Below, piece after piece: positions 22,365 to 30,792 of a DNA stretch of 64,000 bases. Below the pieces are notes generated by a model. That model was not told where the DNA came from, made no database searches, and saw only the letters and a program-made list of their open reading frames with translations. The stretch lies in assembly GCA_050251715.1 (NCBI GenBank), contig JBFWMG010000008.1:1-64000 (forward strand), given 5' to 3'. The DNA comes from JBFWMG01 sp050251715. Lineage in GTDB: Bacteria; Desulfobacterota; Desulfovibrionia; Desulfovibrionales; Desulfovibrionaceae. Position 1 is the stretch's first letter. Each line of letters opens with the position of its first letter. Both the position numbers and the translations under genes were made by a program.

Positions 22365-23801
22365 TCACGACTGGGTGGTGGTGACTTCGATGGTGAGGCC
22401 GTATTTGTCGATGCGCGACAAGAGCGTGGGGCGCGACAACCCCAGCAGCTTGGCGGCGCGGGTCCGGTTGCCGCCCGTGAGGTTGAGCGCCTCGCCCACC
22501 ACGGCTGCGCCGAAATGGTCCATGAGCGCGTCAAAGGCGTCGTCCCGCCCGCCGGCGGCAAGCTCCTGGCGGATCCAGTGGCGCATGGACGCCTCCAGCG
22601 CCTCGTCGGGTTTGCCCGCGCCATCGGAGGACGCGGCCACCAGATCCAGGGCGTGCTCAATCTCGTCGCGTTGCAACGGCCCGCCCCGGTTGAAGATGAG
22701 CGCCTTTTGCAAGCTGTTGGACAGTTCGCGCACGTTGCCGGGCCAGTCGTACTCGCCCAGCAGCATCCCCGCCTCGGGGGTGATGCCGGGGTTGGTCACG
22801 CCCATTTCGCGGGCGAACCGGTCCAGGAAATGGTCGGCCAGCATGGCGACATCCTCCTTGCGGTCGCGCAAGGGGGGAAGGTTCAGGGTCACCACCTTGA
22901 GCCGGTAGTAGAGATCCTCCCGGAACTGCCCGGCGGCCACGGCGGCTTCCAGGTCGCGGTTGGTGGCGGCGATGATGCGTACGTCCACGGCGATGGGCTT
23001 GCCGCCGCCCAGGCGCTCGATGTGCCGTTCCTGCAACAGGCGCAGGATCTTGGCCTGGATGCCGGGCGGCATGTCCCCTATTTCGTCCAGAAAAATGGTG
23101 CCCCGGTTGGCCAGTTCGATCTTGCCCACGCGGCGGCTGGATGCGCCGGTGAACGCCCCTTTCTCATAGCCGAACAGTTCGCTTTCGAGCAGCGTTTCGG
23201 GGATGGCCACGCAGTTGATGACCAGAAAGGGGCCGTTGGAGCGCTTGCTGTGCTGGTACAGCGCCCGGGCCACCAGTTCCTTGCCCGTGCCCGATTCGCC
23301 CCGGATGAGCACCGTGGCCTCGGTGGGGGCCGCGCGGCCAATGGACTTGCACACCTCCTGCATGGCCGCGCTGCGGCCCAGCAGCACGCCGCCCGCGCGG
23401 CCCTCGGGTTCGCAGGCCACGCCGCACTTGCGGGCAAAACGGGCCGCTTCCAGCGCCTTGCCTATCAAATCCAGCATGGCCGGAATGTCGAACGGCTTGA
23501 GCACGAAATCGAACGCGCCCATCTTGGTGGCTTCGATGGCCGTGTCGGCCTCGCCAAAGGCGGTCATGACAATGACCTGGAGGTCTGGTTCCAGGTCGCG
23601 CATGATCTTGAAGGCGGACAGGCCGTCCATGCCGGGCATGCGCACGTCCATGATGACCAGATCGGGCCGTTCGGCGCGCACGCGTTCGATGCCCGTTTCA
23701 CCGCTCGAGGCCATGGCGACGTTGTGCCCTTCGGCGGTCAGCAGGCGCTGAAAGCTCTCCCGCAGCCGCTGGTCGTCATCAACGATCAGGATCGAAGCCA
23801 A
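22365..23801 (-). CDS. NtrC-family sigma-54-dependent response regulator
   Basis: A 478-residue three-domain activator. Receiver 1-120 has LIVDDD and Asp52 in VIMDVRMPGMDG. The AAA+ domain ~138-370 has Walker A RGESGTGKE (168-175), the sigma-54 contact loop GAFTGA (215-220), Walker B IFLDE and arginine-finger region NRDLE. The C-terminal Fis-type HTH is GNRTRAAKLLGLSRPTLLSRIDKYG. Its start overlaps the 3' end of the kinase gene by 16 bp, so the kinase at 23786 is its likely phosphodonor. Last gene of the P4 operon. It is one of the two activators that could act at the five sigma-54 promoters. Confidence 0.94.
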   Translation of the reverse strand: MASILIVDDDQRLRESFQRLLTAEGHNVAMASSGETGIERVRAERPDLVIMDVRMPGMDGLSAFKIMRDLEPDLQVIVMTAFGEADTAIEATKMGAFDFVLKPFDIPAMLDLIGKALEAARFARKCGVACEPEGRAGGVLLGRSAAMQEVCKSIGRAAPTEATVLIRGESGTGKELVARALYQHSKRSNGPFLVINCVAIPETLLESELFGYEKGAFTGASSRRVGKIELANRGTIFLDEIGDMPPGIQAKILRLLQERHIERLGGGKPIAVDVRIIAATNRDLEAAVAAGQFREDLYYRLKVVTLNLPPLRDRKEDVAMLADHFLDRFAREMGVTNPGITPEAGMLLGEYDWPGNVRELSNSLQKALIFNRGGPLQRDEIEHALDLVAASSDGAGKPDEALEASMRHWIRQELAAGGRDDAFDALMDHFGAAVVGEALNLTGGNRTRAAKLLGLSRPTLLSRIDKYGLTIEVTTTQS

Positions 23802-25267
23802 TCCGCTCTCCTTTCACACGGCAGGCCAAGCACGAAGACCGCGCCTTGGCCCTCCGTGGCGTGGCAATGCAGCCACCCGCCGTGCTCTTCCATGATTTTT
23901 TTCGCAATGTTGAGGCCAAGGCCGGACCCCTCTTCCTTGGAGCTGTAGAACGGCTCGAACACCTTGTCCAGATCCTGCGGCGCGATGCCGGGGCCGGAGT
24001 CGGCCACCCGCAGCACCGCCACCTTGCCGTGCGGTTCCACAAAACCCATCTCCTCGGTGATGGTGATGGAGCCGCCCGGCCCCATGGCCTCCAGGGCGTT
24101 GATGATGAGGTTGACCATGACCTCCTTGAGCTGCTCCGGATCCGCGGCGACCTCGGGCAGCGCCTGCTCGCGGTTCAGGACAATGACGGCGTCATAGGCC
24201 TCGATGCGCGGGGCGAGCAGTTGCAGGGCCGTGTCCATGACCTCGGAGGGGCTGACAAGGCGCACCTTGAGCTTGGGACGGCGGGCGTATTCCAGGAAAT
24301 TGCGCACAATGCCGTCTATCTGGCCTATTTCCTGCGACACAACCTCAAAGTCCTCCTTTTGCGAGGCCTCCAGGTTGAGGGCGCGCTCCAGGGAAAACAG
24401 GCGCATCTTCACCGAGGTGAGCGGGTTGCGGATGCTGTGCGCCACGCTGGCCGCCAGCTTGCCCACCTGGGCCATTTTTTCATGCTGCACGAGGTTTGCC
24501 CGGCTCTTGTCCAGCTTGGTGCGCACGCTGTCCACATCCTCGATCAGCCCCTTGACCTTGCCGGACAGCGCTTCCACCTCATCGGTGACCGGGCTTGCGG
24601 AGGAGCCGTCGCTTCCCGTGTCCACGGCCAGGCGGCGGATGGGGTTGAGCACCTGGCGCAGCAGCACAAAGGCGAGCAGAAAGGCGGTGGTGACGGAAAG
24701 AGGGACGGCGACCCAGGTCATGGCGGACATGATGCGGGCGCGGCGCTCGTACAGATAGCGCGCTTCGCTGATGTTTTCCTCGTAGATCTGCTTGTACTTG
24801 GCGCACAGCTCCATGATGTGCAGGAACTGGTCGCGGATGTCCCAGTGCAGCTGCTCGCCTTCCTTGCGGCGGCCCTCCTTGTACAGGCCGATGACGCGTT
24901 CGCGCCCGAACACATACCGCAGGTATTCGGATTCGATGTCGTTGAGAATGTCGCGGGCCTTGTCGGTGAACACGGAGTTGCGCGCCGCGCGCAAATATTT
25001 TTCAAAGGCCTGGTGCTGCAACGCCAACTTGTCCAGCCAGGTGCTGTCGCTGTTGAGGAAAAAATAGGTGACGTATCCTTTTTGTGAGACCAGGGCGCTT
25101 TGCAGTCCCTGGGCCGCCTCCAGGGCGGCCAGATCGTTGTCCACCATGTTGGTGTACAGTGTCTGGGTGCGGAAGGTGTACCACACCGTCACGCCCGCTC
25201 CCGCCAGGTTGACCGTGACCAGGGCGGCGATGAGGATGAATATTTTTCTGCGCAGGGTCATGTTCAT
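23786..25267 (-). CDS. Membrane sensor histidine kinase (NtrB/AtoS type)
   Basis: A 493-residue kinase. It has an N-terminal TM helix (IFILIAALVTVNLAGAGV), then a ~150-residue helical periplasmic sensor of four-helix-bundle type (~40-180). A second TM (WVAVPLSVTTAFLLAFVLL) is followed by a HAMP-like/coiled linker. HisKA shows KLAASVAHSIRNPLTSVK. The HATPase shows NLIINALEAMG, DSGPGIAPQDL and EGSGLGLNIAKKIM. Overlap with the activator gene indicates a cognate pair. It lies 191 bp downstream of the receiver gene at 25459, with no separate promoter seen in the gap, so it is probably read from P4. Confidence 0.92.
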   Translation of the reverse strand: MNMTLRRKIFILIAALVTVNLAGAGVTVWYTFRTQTLYTNMVDNDLAALEAAQGLQSALVSQKGYVTYFFLNSDSTWLDKLALQHQAFEKYLRAARNSVFTDKARDILNDIESEYLRYVFGRERVIGLYKEGRRKEGEQLHWDIRDQFLHIMELCAKYKQIYEENISEARYLYERRARIMSAMTWVAVPLSVTTAFLLAFVLLRQVLNPIRRLAVDTGSDGSSASPVTDEVEALSGKVKGLIEDVDSVRTKLDKSRANLVQHEKMAQVGKLAASVAHSIRNPLTSVKMRLFSLERALNLEASQKEDFEVVSQEIGQIDGIVRNFLEYARRPKLKVRLVSPSEVMDTALQLLAPRIEAYDAVIVLNREQALPEVAADPEQLKEVMVNLIINALEAMGPGGSITITEEMGFVEPHGKVAVLRVADSGPGIAPQDLDKVFEPFYSSKEEGSGLGLNIAKKIMEEHGGWLHCHATEGQGAVFVLGLPCERRADWLRS

Positions 25268-25458
25268 GTCATTTCAGGCGGCAAGCCTTGGTTTGGCCGG
25301 AAAGCCGGGCGGATGTGCCGCTAGGCATTCCGATACTATGATTGCTCCCTTTTGCAAATGGTCATGTTCATTGCGTCGCGGCGTGCGACAAGAGGGGACG
25401 CCGCGCCACCAGGGGTCGGACGCGGCGTCCCACGTTCGGGGGAGCCCCCCCTCGAACG

Positions 25459-25845
25459 TTATGCGGTAGCTTCCTGGGGTCTGTGCGCGTAGGCGTCGTG
25501 CACCACGCTGACAAGTTCGTCGATCTCCACGGGCTTTTGCAGGTAGGCGTACGCGCCAAGGCGCATGACCTCGTCGCGGTCCTTGTCGGATCCGTGGCCG
25601 GTGAGGATGACCACCTGCACGGCGGGATACTTGGCGCGGACCCGGCGCAGCACCTCCATGCCGTCAATGCCCGGCATCTTGAGGTCCAGCACCATGACGT
25701 CCGGGATTTCATCCTGCACGAGCTGCAAGGCGCGTTCGCCGTCCAGGGCAACCTCCGGTCCCAGTTCACGCAGTCTGAGTCGTTCGGCAAGCGTCTCCAC
25801 GAACTCCTGTTCGTCGTCCACCAGCAGCATCTTGATCCTGTCCAT
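25459..25845 (-). CDS. Stand-alone receiver (single-domain response regulator)
   Basis: A 128-residue CheY-like protein: MLLVDDEQEFVETLAERLRLREL, Asp in VMVLDLKMPGIDG, Thr in VVILTGHGSD and Lys in YLQKPVEIDELV. It is close to the receiver at 26621 over its whole length. A GGGAGG site lies before the ATG. It follows the four-repeat protein in the P4 operon and precedes the kinase/activator pair. It could be a phosphate sink or a phosphorelay partner. Confidence 0.9.
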   Translation of the reverse strand: MDRIKMLLVDDEQEFVETLAERLRLRELGPEVALDGERALQLVQDEIPDVMVLDLKMPGIDGMEVLRRVRAKYPAVQVVILTGHGSDKDRDEVMRLGAYAYLQKPVEIDELVSVVHDAYAHRPQEATA

Positions 25846-25916
25846 CGCAGCCTCCCGTGGCTTATTGGTTGTGTCGACGACCTGCCGTAGGGCGGCCGTC
25901 CGAGCCATTGCCCGCG

Positions 25917-26435
25917 CTAGATGCGTGCAAGGCCGTACCGGAACTGGACGCCCATCAAGCCGATATCGCTCATGAAGTCGATCAGGGCGTCGGGGCAATT
26001 GCCAGGACGGGGGGCGCGGCGGCCCACCATGGCCATGGCGTCGTGTTCCAGGCCGCATTCGGCAAAGGCCGCCGCGGCGTAAATACCTTCCAGGCCGGAC
26101 ATGGACGCCGCGCGTTCCGGCGAGGGCGTCAGGTTGGCCAGCCACAGCGACGTGTCCCTGTCGTCCGCTTCGGCAAAGGCCACGGAGGCGGCCAGGGCTT
26201 CGAGGCGGTTGAGAACCGTGGAGTCCGCCAGGTCGGACAGGCCCGCCATGCGCAGGGTGGCGTCGCGATCGCCCGCTTCGGCAAAGGCCACGGAGGCGGC
26301 CAGGGATTCGAGGCCGCACAGGGCGTTGCGGGGCGCGGCGACCAGGCCGGCCATGGTCAGGGATTCCTCGCGCAGGTTGGATTCGGCGAAGGCGACGGCG
26401 GCGAAGGTGTTTTGCAGCATGGTGATGGTGTTCAT
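25917..26435 (-). CDS. Four-repeat AFAE-motif protein, unknown function
   Basis: A 172-residue acidic protein, not assigned to a named family. It consists of four imperfect repeats of ~36 residues, each with L-E-x-(L/Y)-A-A-x-(V/A)-AFAE followed by an acidic/basic stretch and (L/M)-x-MAGL. The AFAE cores are at residues 15-18, 50-53, 86-89 and 123-126. At DNA level repeats 2 and 3 are nearly identical over ~40 bp, 108 bp apart, indicating recent duplication. It has no signal peptide or Cys motif apart from scattered Cys. It is the first gene after sigma-54 promoter P4, with an AGGAG site, so it should be the most strongly expressed product of the signalling operon. Confidence 0.8.
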   Translation of the reverse strand: MNTITMLQNTFAAVAFAESNLREESLTMAGLVAAPRNALCGLESLAASVAFAEAGDRDATLRMAGLSDLADSTVLNRLEALAASVAFAEADDRDTSLWLANLTPSPERAASMSGLEGIYAAAAFAECGLEHDAMAMVGRRAPRPGNCPDALIDFMSDIGLMGVQFRYGLARI

Positions 26436-26502
26436 GGCGTTCTCCTGGTTCGTCACCCCTCTTCGTGTGCGGGGCGATGTTGTGCGTTGTTGGCTTTGTA
26501 TA

Positions 26503-26518
26503 GGCAAGGAGCGTGCCA
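26503..26518 (-). promoter_or_regulatory. Sigma-54 promoter P4 (repeat protein-receiver-kinase-activator)
   Basis: The minus strand reads TGGCACGCTCCTTGCC, a full match to TGGCACG-N4-TTGC, 67 bp upstream of the repeat-protein ATG. A short dyad GTTG-N5-CAAC lies just beyond (26531-26543). The GTC-G-TTTTTAC motif of P1/P2/P5 is not found at the 95-bp offset. Confidence 0.92.
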
Positions 26519-26620
26519 TAAACGAAAGTGTTGCATTACAACCAGTTATAAAGAAGCCATAATGGGGGGGCACTGTCTTTGGATCAATATGAGACATAAC
26601 GAGACAGACGTTTTGAAACA

Positions 26621-26998
26621 TTATTGAACGGTCCCGCGCGCCACGGCCTCGCTCATGCGGTCCATCAGCTCCTCAATGTCCACAGGTTTCACCAGATAAT
26701 CGCTCGCACCAAGGCGCATGCCCTCCATCCCGTCGCGCGTGGAGCCGTGGCCCGAGAGCAGAATCACCGGCAGGTCCGGATGTTTCTTGCGCACCAGGCG
26801 CAGGAGGTCGAGCCCGTCCATGCCCGGCATCTTCACGTCCAGCACCATGACGTCGAACACGCCGCCCGCCAACTCGGACAAGGCGTCCTCCCCGCTGGAC
26901 ACGGTCTGCGCCCCGATGCCGCGCAGCCGCAGCCGCTCGGCAAGCGTGGTCACGAAATCGGTTTCATCGTCCACCAGCAACACCTGTCGAATGCTCAT
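26621..26998 (-). CDS. Stand-alone receiver (single-domain response regulator)
   Basis: A 125-residue CheY-like protein: VLLVDDETDFVTTLAERLRLRGI, Asp in VMVLDVKMPGMDG, Ser in VILLSGHGST and Lys in YLVKPVDIEEL. The ATG overlaps the stop of the kinase gene by 4 bp (26995-26998), so the two are coupled and very probably a cognate pair. It is the last gene of the P5 operon. Paralogous to the receivers at 19425 and 25459. Confidence 0.92.
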   Translation of the reverse strand: MSIRQVLLVDDETDFVTTLAERLRLRGIGAQTVSSGEDALSELAGGVFDVMVLDVKMPGMDGLDLLRLVRKKHPDLPVILLSGHGSTRDGMEGMRLGASDYLVKPVDIEELMDRMSEAVARGTVQ

Positions 26999-28725
26999 GA
27001 CATGCCTCCCGACGCGTCCGGCGCCTGCAAGGGCAGGGTGATGGTAAAGGTCGCCCCCTTGCCTTCCGCGCTCTGTACTTCAATGCGACCGCCCAGCTTC
27101 TTCACTATACCATAGGTGATGGCCAAGCCAAGGCCTGTGCCCTTGCCCTGCTTGGTGGTGAAGAAGGGCTCGAATATCTGGCTCTGCACCTTTTCCGAAA
27201 TGCCGCACCCGTTGTCCTTGATCGAGGCGGCCACAGTGTCGGGATCGGGTTGCCAGGTGGTGATGGTGATGATGCCGCCGTTCTCCACGGCCGCGAAGGC
27301 GTTGTTGAGGATGTTGAGGAACACCTGCTGCAACTGGCCCTGGTCCGAGTCGATGCGGGGCATGCTTTCCGCCAGCTGCATGCGCAGGTCAAGGTTGCGC
27401 AGGTGCGCCTCCTTTTCCAGGAAGCCCAGCACCTCGCGGATGACCTCGTTGATGTCCAGGTTTTCGATATGCACGTCCATGCGCCGGGCAAAGCCGAGCA
27501 AACGGTGCGTGATGGTGCGGCATCGCTTCACGGACTGGAGGATCTTGTCGGTCATGGACAGGAACCTGTCCCTGTTGTGGAAGTCCCCCGAGTGGGCCAG
27601 GATGTCCATCATCAGCCCCGCCTTCTCATTGACGATGGCCAGGGGGTTGTTGATCTCGTGCGCCACGCCCGCGGCAAGGCGTCCTATGGACGAGAGCTTG
27701 TGGGTGTGCTCCATTTCGCGGTAGGCCGCCTCGCGCCGCTGGTCCGCGTGCTGGATGCGGTCCACCAGCGTGTGCGTGAGCCGGAACACCACGATCAAAA
27801 TGGCCAGCAGGCCCGTGACGAACACGATGAGCAGCTCGCCCTTGAGCGTGTACCACGCCCGCATGACGCCGAAGGTGGGCGTGACCACCACCAGGGCGAG
27901 ATTGGGGTGGACCAGATAGGAGGCCGCCATGAGCATGCGCCGGCCCTTGGCGTCGGTGATCTCGCTCACGCGGGGCTGGTAGTCCACGGGCGGAACGGCG
28001 AGGGGAATGCGTTCGAGCACGTCCCCGAACTGGGCCGAGCGTGTTTGCAGCACGCCGTTGCGGTTGATGAGAAAGGCGTCGCTGTCCGCCGCAAGACCCA
28101 TGGAGGCGATGAGCTCCTTGAACTTGTCCGTGTCGATGGTGGCGCGCAGTGTCCAGCTCTGGCCGCTGTCCGTGCGCCCCTCCACCGCAATGATGATGTG
28201 CGGAAAATTGCGGAAACCCATGAACACTTCGCTGATGAACGCCCCACGGATGCGGACCTCGTGGAACCACTGCTGCTCGGAATAGTCCTTGCCCTTGAGG
28301 GCGTAGGGGCCGACATAGTTCACCTGTACGCCGTCGCCGTTGATGAGGCCCAGGTCCACCAGTCCGTCGAACTCCTTGCGGGCCACATGGAAGATGCGGT
28401 TCAGGGTCTTGGGGTCGGCAAGCTGGTCGTATGTGTAGGCGGAGGCGATGAAGCTGACCGCTGACTGGCGTTCGTGCAAAAACAGTTCGAAGGAGTGCTT
28501 GGTCTTGTTGACCATGGCCCGCAGGGGCGTGACCACTTCCTTTTCCAGCGCGGACTTGTACAGATGGTAGTTGATGCCCGCCATGAGAAACAGGGGAGTC
28601 AGGGTCACGGTGACGATGAGCGTGTTGATCTTGCGCCGCAGGACGTCGTAGCGCTCCACGGACGGCACCTCCTGTGGGAAATCGAACAACTGCCACCAAC
28701 CGCAGAGATGTCTAAACCATGCCAT
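26995..28725 (-). CDS. Sensor histidine kinase with periplasmic dCACHE-like domain
   Basis: A 576-residue kinase. TM1 is at ~35-60 (INTLIVTVTLTPLFLMAGINYHL). An extracytoplasmic ~250-residue region with Cache features (SFIASAYTYDQL, YVGPYALKGKDYSEQQWF, EVFMGFRNFPHIIIAV) follows, then TM2 ~300-325. HisKA has GRLAAGVAHEINNPLAIV. The HATPase has NILNNAFAAVENGG, DNGCGISEK and GKGTGLGLAITYGIVKKLGG. Cache domains bind small organic ligands. The ATG at 28725 lies inside the NifX-like gene end, after AAGGAG. Part of the P5 operon. Confidence 0.92.
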   Translation of the reverse strand: MAWFRHLCGWWQLFDFPQEVPSVERYDVLRRKINTLIVTVTLTPLFLMAGINYHLYKSALEKEVVTPLRAMVNKTKHSFELFLHERQSAVSFIASAYTYDQLADPKTLNRIFHVARKEFDGLVDLGLINGDGVQVNYVGPYALKGKDYSEQQWFHEVRIRGAFISEVFMGFRNFPHIIIAVEGRTDSGQSWTLRATIDTDKFKELIASMGLAADSDAFLINRNGVLQTRSAQFGDVLERIPLAVPPVDYQPRVSEITDAKGRRMLMAASYLVHPNLALVVVTPTFGVMRAWYTLKGELLIVFVTGLLAILIVVFRLTHTLVDRIQHADQRREAAYREMEHTHKLSSIGRLAAGVAHEINNPLAIVNEKAGLMMDILAHSGDFHNRDRFLSMTDKILQSVKRCRTITHRLLGFARRMDVHIENLDINEVIREVLGFLEKEAHLRNLDLRMQLAESMPRIDSDQGQLQQVFLNILNNAFAAVENGGIITITTWQPDPDTVAASIKDNGCGISEKVQSQIFEPFFTTKQGKGTGLGLAITYGIVKKLGGRIEVQSAEGKGATFTITLPLQAPDASGGMS

Positions 28726-29080
28726 GTCCCTTCTCCTTGCCCGGCTTGAACAGGTTCACACCGGCTTCCGGGCCGCCGTGTTCCAGGCTGTCTATCACGT
28801 CCTGCAAAAGGCCCATCACGCCATCGGTCACGGCCACGCGTTTCCAGCGCAGGTAGTCATAGTGGTCCTGGTCGATGCCGTTGCATATCACGTGCGCCAC
28901 GCCCTCGGTCACCACCAGATGGCACAGGTCTTCCGCCGAGGCCTGGGGCAGCACCACGGTGCGCGCCTCGATCACCCGGCCCTGGGCGTCCAGCCTGCCC
29001 AGCCAGACCTCGCTGGCCAGGTCGAAGCGGGGCGAAATCTCGTCGCCGTGCAGGGGAATGAGAATCTTGCCGTCCATCAC
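28712..29080 (-). CDS. NifX/NifB-type (FeMo-cofactor-binding domain) protein
   Basis: A 122-residue protein of the dinitrogenase iron-molybdenum cofactor family: KILIPLHGDEISPRFDLASEVWLG at the N-terminus, then VVLPQASAEDLCHLVVTEGVAHVICNGI, the fold shared by NifX, NafY and the NifB tail. It lacks the radical-SAM part and there are no nif genes nearby. Similar stand-alone proteins in anaerobes are thought to bind or carry metal-sulfur clusters. Its start overlaps the activator stop and its end overlaps the kinase start, so it is tightly coupled to a signalling operon. This suggests it relays a metal or redox state. Confidence 0.85.
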   Translation of the reverse strand: MMDGKILIPLHGDEISPRFDLASEVWLGRLDAQGRVIEARTVVLPQASAEDLCHLVVTEGVAHVICNGIDQDHYDYLRWKRVAVTDGVMGLLQDVIDSLEHGGPEAGVNLFKPGKEKGHGMV

Positions 29081-30621
29081 CGCTCCTTGCGGGAAGGCGC
29101 GGAAGCGGTGGAGCCTCCGGCTTCGAGTCCGTATTCACGCATCTTGCGCCACAGGGTGGAACGGCTCATGCCCAGGATGCCGGCGGCCTTGGCGCGGCGG
29201 CCCCGGGCCTGGACCAGGGCGTCCAGGATCATGGCCCGCTCCACGCCGGACCAGGTGGAGTCGCCGTGCGGCGCGGGGTGGCTCGGCGCGGGCTGCCCCT
29301 GGCCGGGTTCGGCCTGCGCGGCGGCCTGGCGGTCCGGAACGATGGACACGGGCGGCTCGGCCTCGGGCGCGGGGCGTGGTTCGAAAAGATAGGCGGGCAG
29401 GTGTTCGGTGCCGACGCAGCCGCCAGGGCACACGTTGACCGCGTACTCCACGATGTTGCGCAGTTCGCGCACGTTGCCGGGGTAGTCGTAGTGCAGCAGC
29501 GCGTCCAGGGCGGTTTCGGAAAAGCCGCGCATCTGCTTGCCGAACCCCGCCGAGAACTGGTGCAGGAAATGGTCGAGCAAAAGCCGTGCGTCGCCTTCGC
29601 GTTCGCGCAGGGGCGGCACGCGCAGCCGCACCACGTTCAGCCGGAACAGCAGATCCTGCCGGAAGCGGCCTTCGCGCACCATGGCCTCCAGGTTGCGGTG
29701 CGTGGCCGCGATGAGCCGCACGTCCACGTGCACGCCATGCGATTCGCCCAGGGGATGGATGACCTTGTCGTCCAGGAACGACAGGAGCTTGACCTGGAGC
29801 GGCAGGGGCAGGTCGCCGATTTCCGTGAGGAAGAGAGTGCCCTGGTGCGCCAGGCGGATGCGGCCCGGCTTGTTTTCCGTGGCTCCGGTGAACGCGCCCT
29901 TGCGGTGGCCAAAGAGTTCGGATTCGAGAAGCGTTTCGGGCAGCGCGCCGCAATTGACCTTGACGAACGCCCCCTTGGCGCGGGGCGAGGCGCGGTGGAT
30001 GGCCTCGGCGATCACGTCCTTGCCCGTGCCTGTCTCCCCCGTGATGAGCACGGCGGAATCGGTCAGGGCAATGGCGGAGGACAGGGTGAACAGTTTGTGC
30101 ATGGCCTCGCTGGCGCCCAAGAGCCCGCGCGAGCCAAAGGCGTGGGCAATGGCATCCTCGCCCGTGGTCGCCTGGCGCAGATCCTCCAGCGCCTCGATGT
30201 AGCCCACCACGCGGCCGCGCGGGTCGAGCAACGGCGCCATGGTCATGCGCACGGGCGCATGGCGGCGGTCGCGGGTGAGCACGTCGCCGTCGCAGTGGGC
30301 GGGCCAGGTCGCGCCGGGCTGGGCCATGGCCGGGCACTTGCCCAGGCACACGCTGTTGCGCATCACATGGCGGCAGGGCACGCCCCGCGCCTCGGCGCTG
30401 GAAAAACCCGTCAAGGCCTCCGCCCCCCTGTTCATGGCCACGATGCGGCGGTCCGGGGTGACGAGCAGCACGCCCATGGGAATCTCGTCGAGCAGCGGGG
30501 CAAAGGCCACCGGCGCGTCGAAGACGCCATGCAGCAGGGCCGCGGCAAGATCGGTCGGTGTCCGGCGCGTCTTGCCGCCGCTGTCAGCCTTGGTCCGTCC
30601 CTCTGGTTCCCGTTGTTCCAT
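29077..30621 (-). CDS. PAS-domain sigma-54-dependent activator
   Basis: A 514-residue activator. The PAS domain ~42-150 carries a Cys cluster (C83, C92, C96, then C110: PCRHVMRNSVCLGKCP), which suggests redox or metal sensing. AAA+ ~165-400 has TGETGTGKD (~195-202), GAFTGA (~242-247) and a modified Walker B LFLTEIGD, in which Thr266 replaces the usual Asp. The C-terminal Fis HTH is GRRAKAAGILGMSRSTLWRKM. With no receiver, it is probably controlled through PAS or the overlapping NifX-like protein. It heads the P5 operon and may autoregulate. The start MEQREPEG is chosen because longer frames would reach into promoter P5. Confidence 0.92.
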   Translation of the reverse strand: MEQREPEGRTKADSGGKTRRTPTDLAAALLHGVFDAPVAFAPLLDEIPMGVLLVTPDRRIVAMNRGAEALTGFSSAEARGVPCRHVMRNSVCLGKCPAMAQPGATWPAHCDGDVLTRDRRHAPVRMTMAPLLDPRGRVVGYIEALEDLRQATTGEDAIAHAFGSRGLLGASEAMHKLFTLSSAIALTDSAVLITGETGTGKDVIAEAIHRASPRAKGAFVKVNCGALPETLLESELFGHRKGAFTGATENKPGRIRLAHQGTLFLTEIGDLPLPLQVKLLSFLDDKVIHPLGESHGVHVDVRLIAATHRNLEAMVREGRFRQDLLFRLNVVRLRVPPLREREGDARLLLDHFLHQFSAGFGKQMRGFSETALDALLHYDYPGNVRELRNIVEYAVNVCPGGCVGTEHLPAYLFEPRPAPEAEPPVSIVPDRQAAAQAEPGQGQPAPSHPAPHGDSTWSGVERAMILDALVQARGRRAKAAGILGMSRSTLWRKMREYGLEAGGSTASAPSRKER

Positions 30622-30682
30622 GCAGACCGCCTTGTTGTGGTGCGGCTGTGCGCCGTCTCGCCGCCTCTTCTCCTCTTCTTTA

Positions 30683-30698
30683 GGCAACTATTGTGCCA
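30683..30698 (-). promoter_or_regulatory. Sigma-54 promoter P5 (PAS activator operon)
   Basis: The minus strand reads TGGCACAATAGTTGCC, matching TGGCAC-N5-TTGC. It lies 62 bp upstream of the activator ATG and would drive activator, NifX-like protein, Cache kinase and receiver. Confidence 0.9.
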
Positions 30699-30792
30699 AG
30701 GGCTGCCGGAATATTTTCTGTATAATTACTTGTTATAAAAGGGATTATTTTTTGGTGGAGCGTGTGCTGCGGCACGCATGGGCGCGGCGAGG

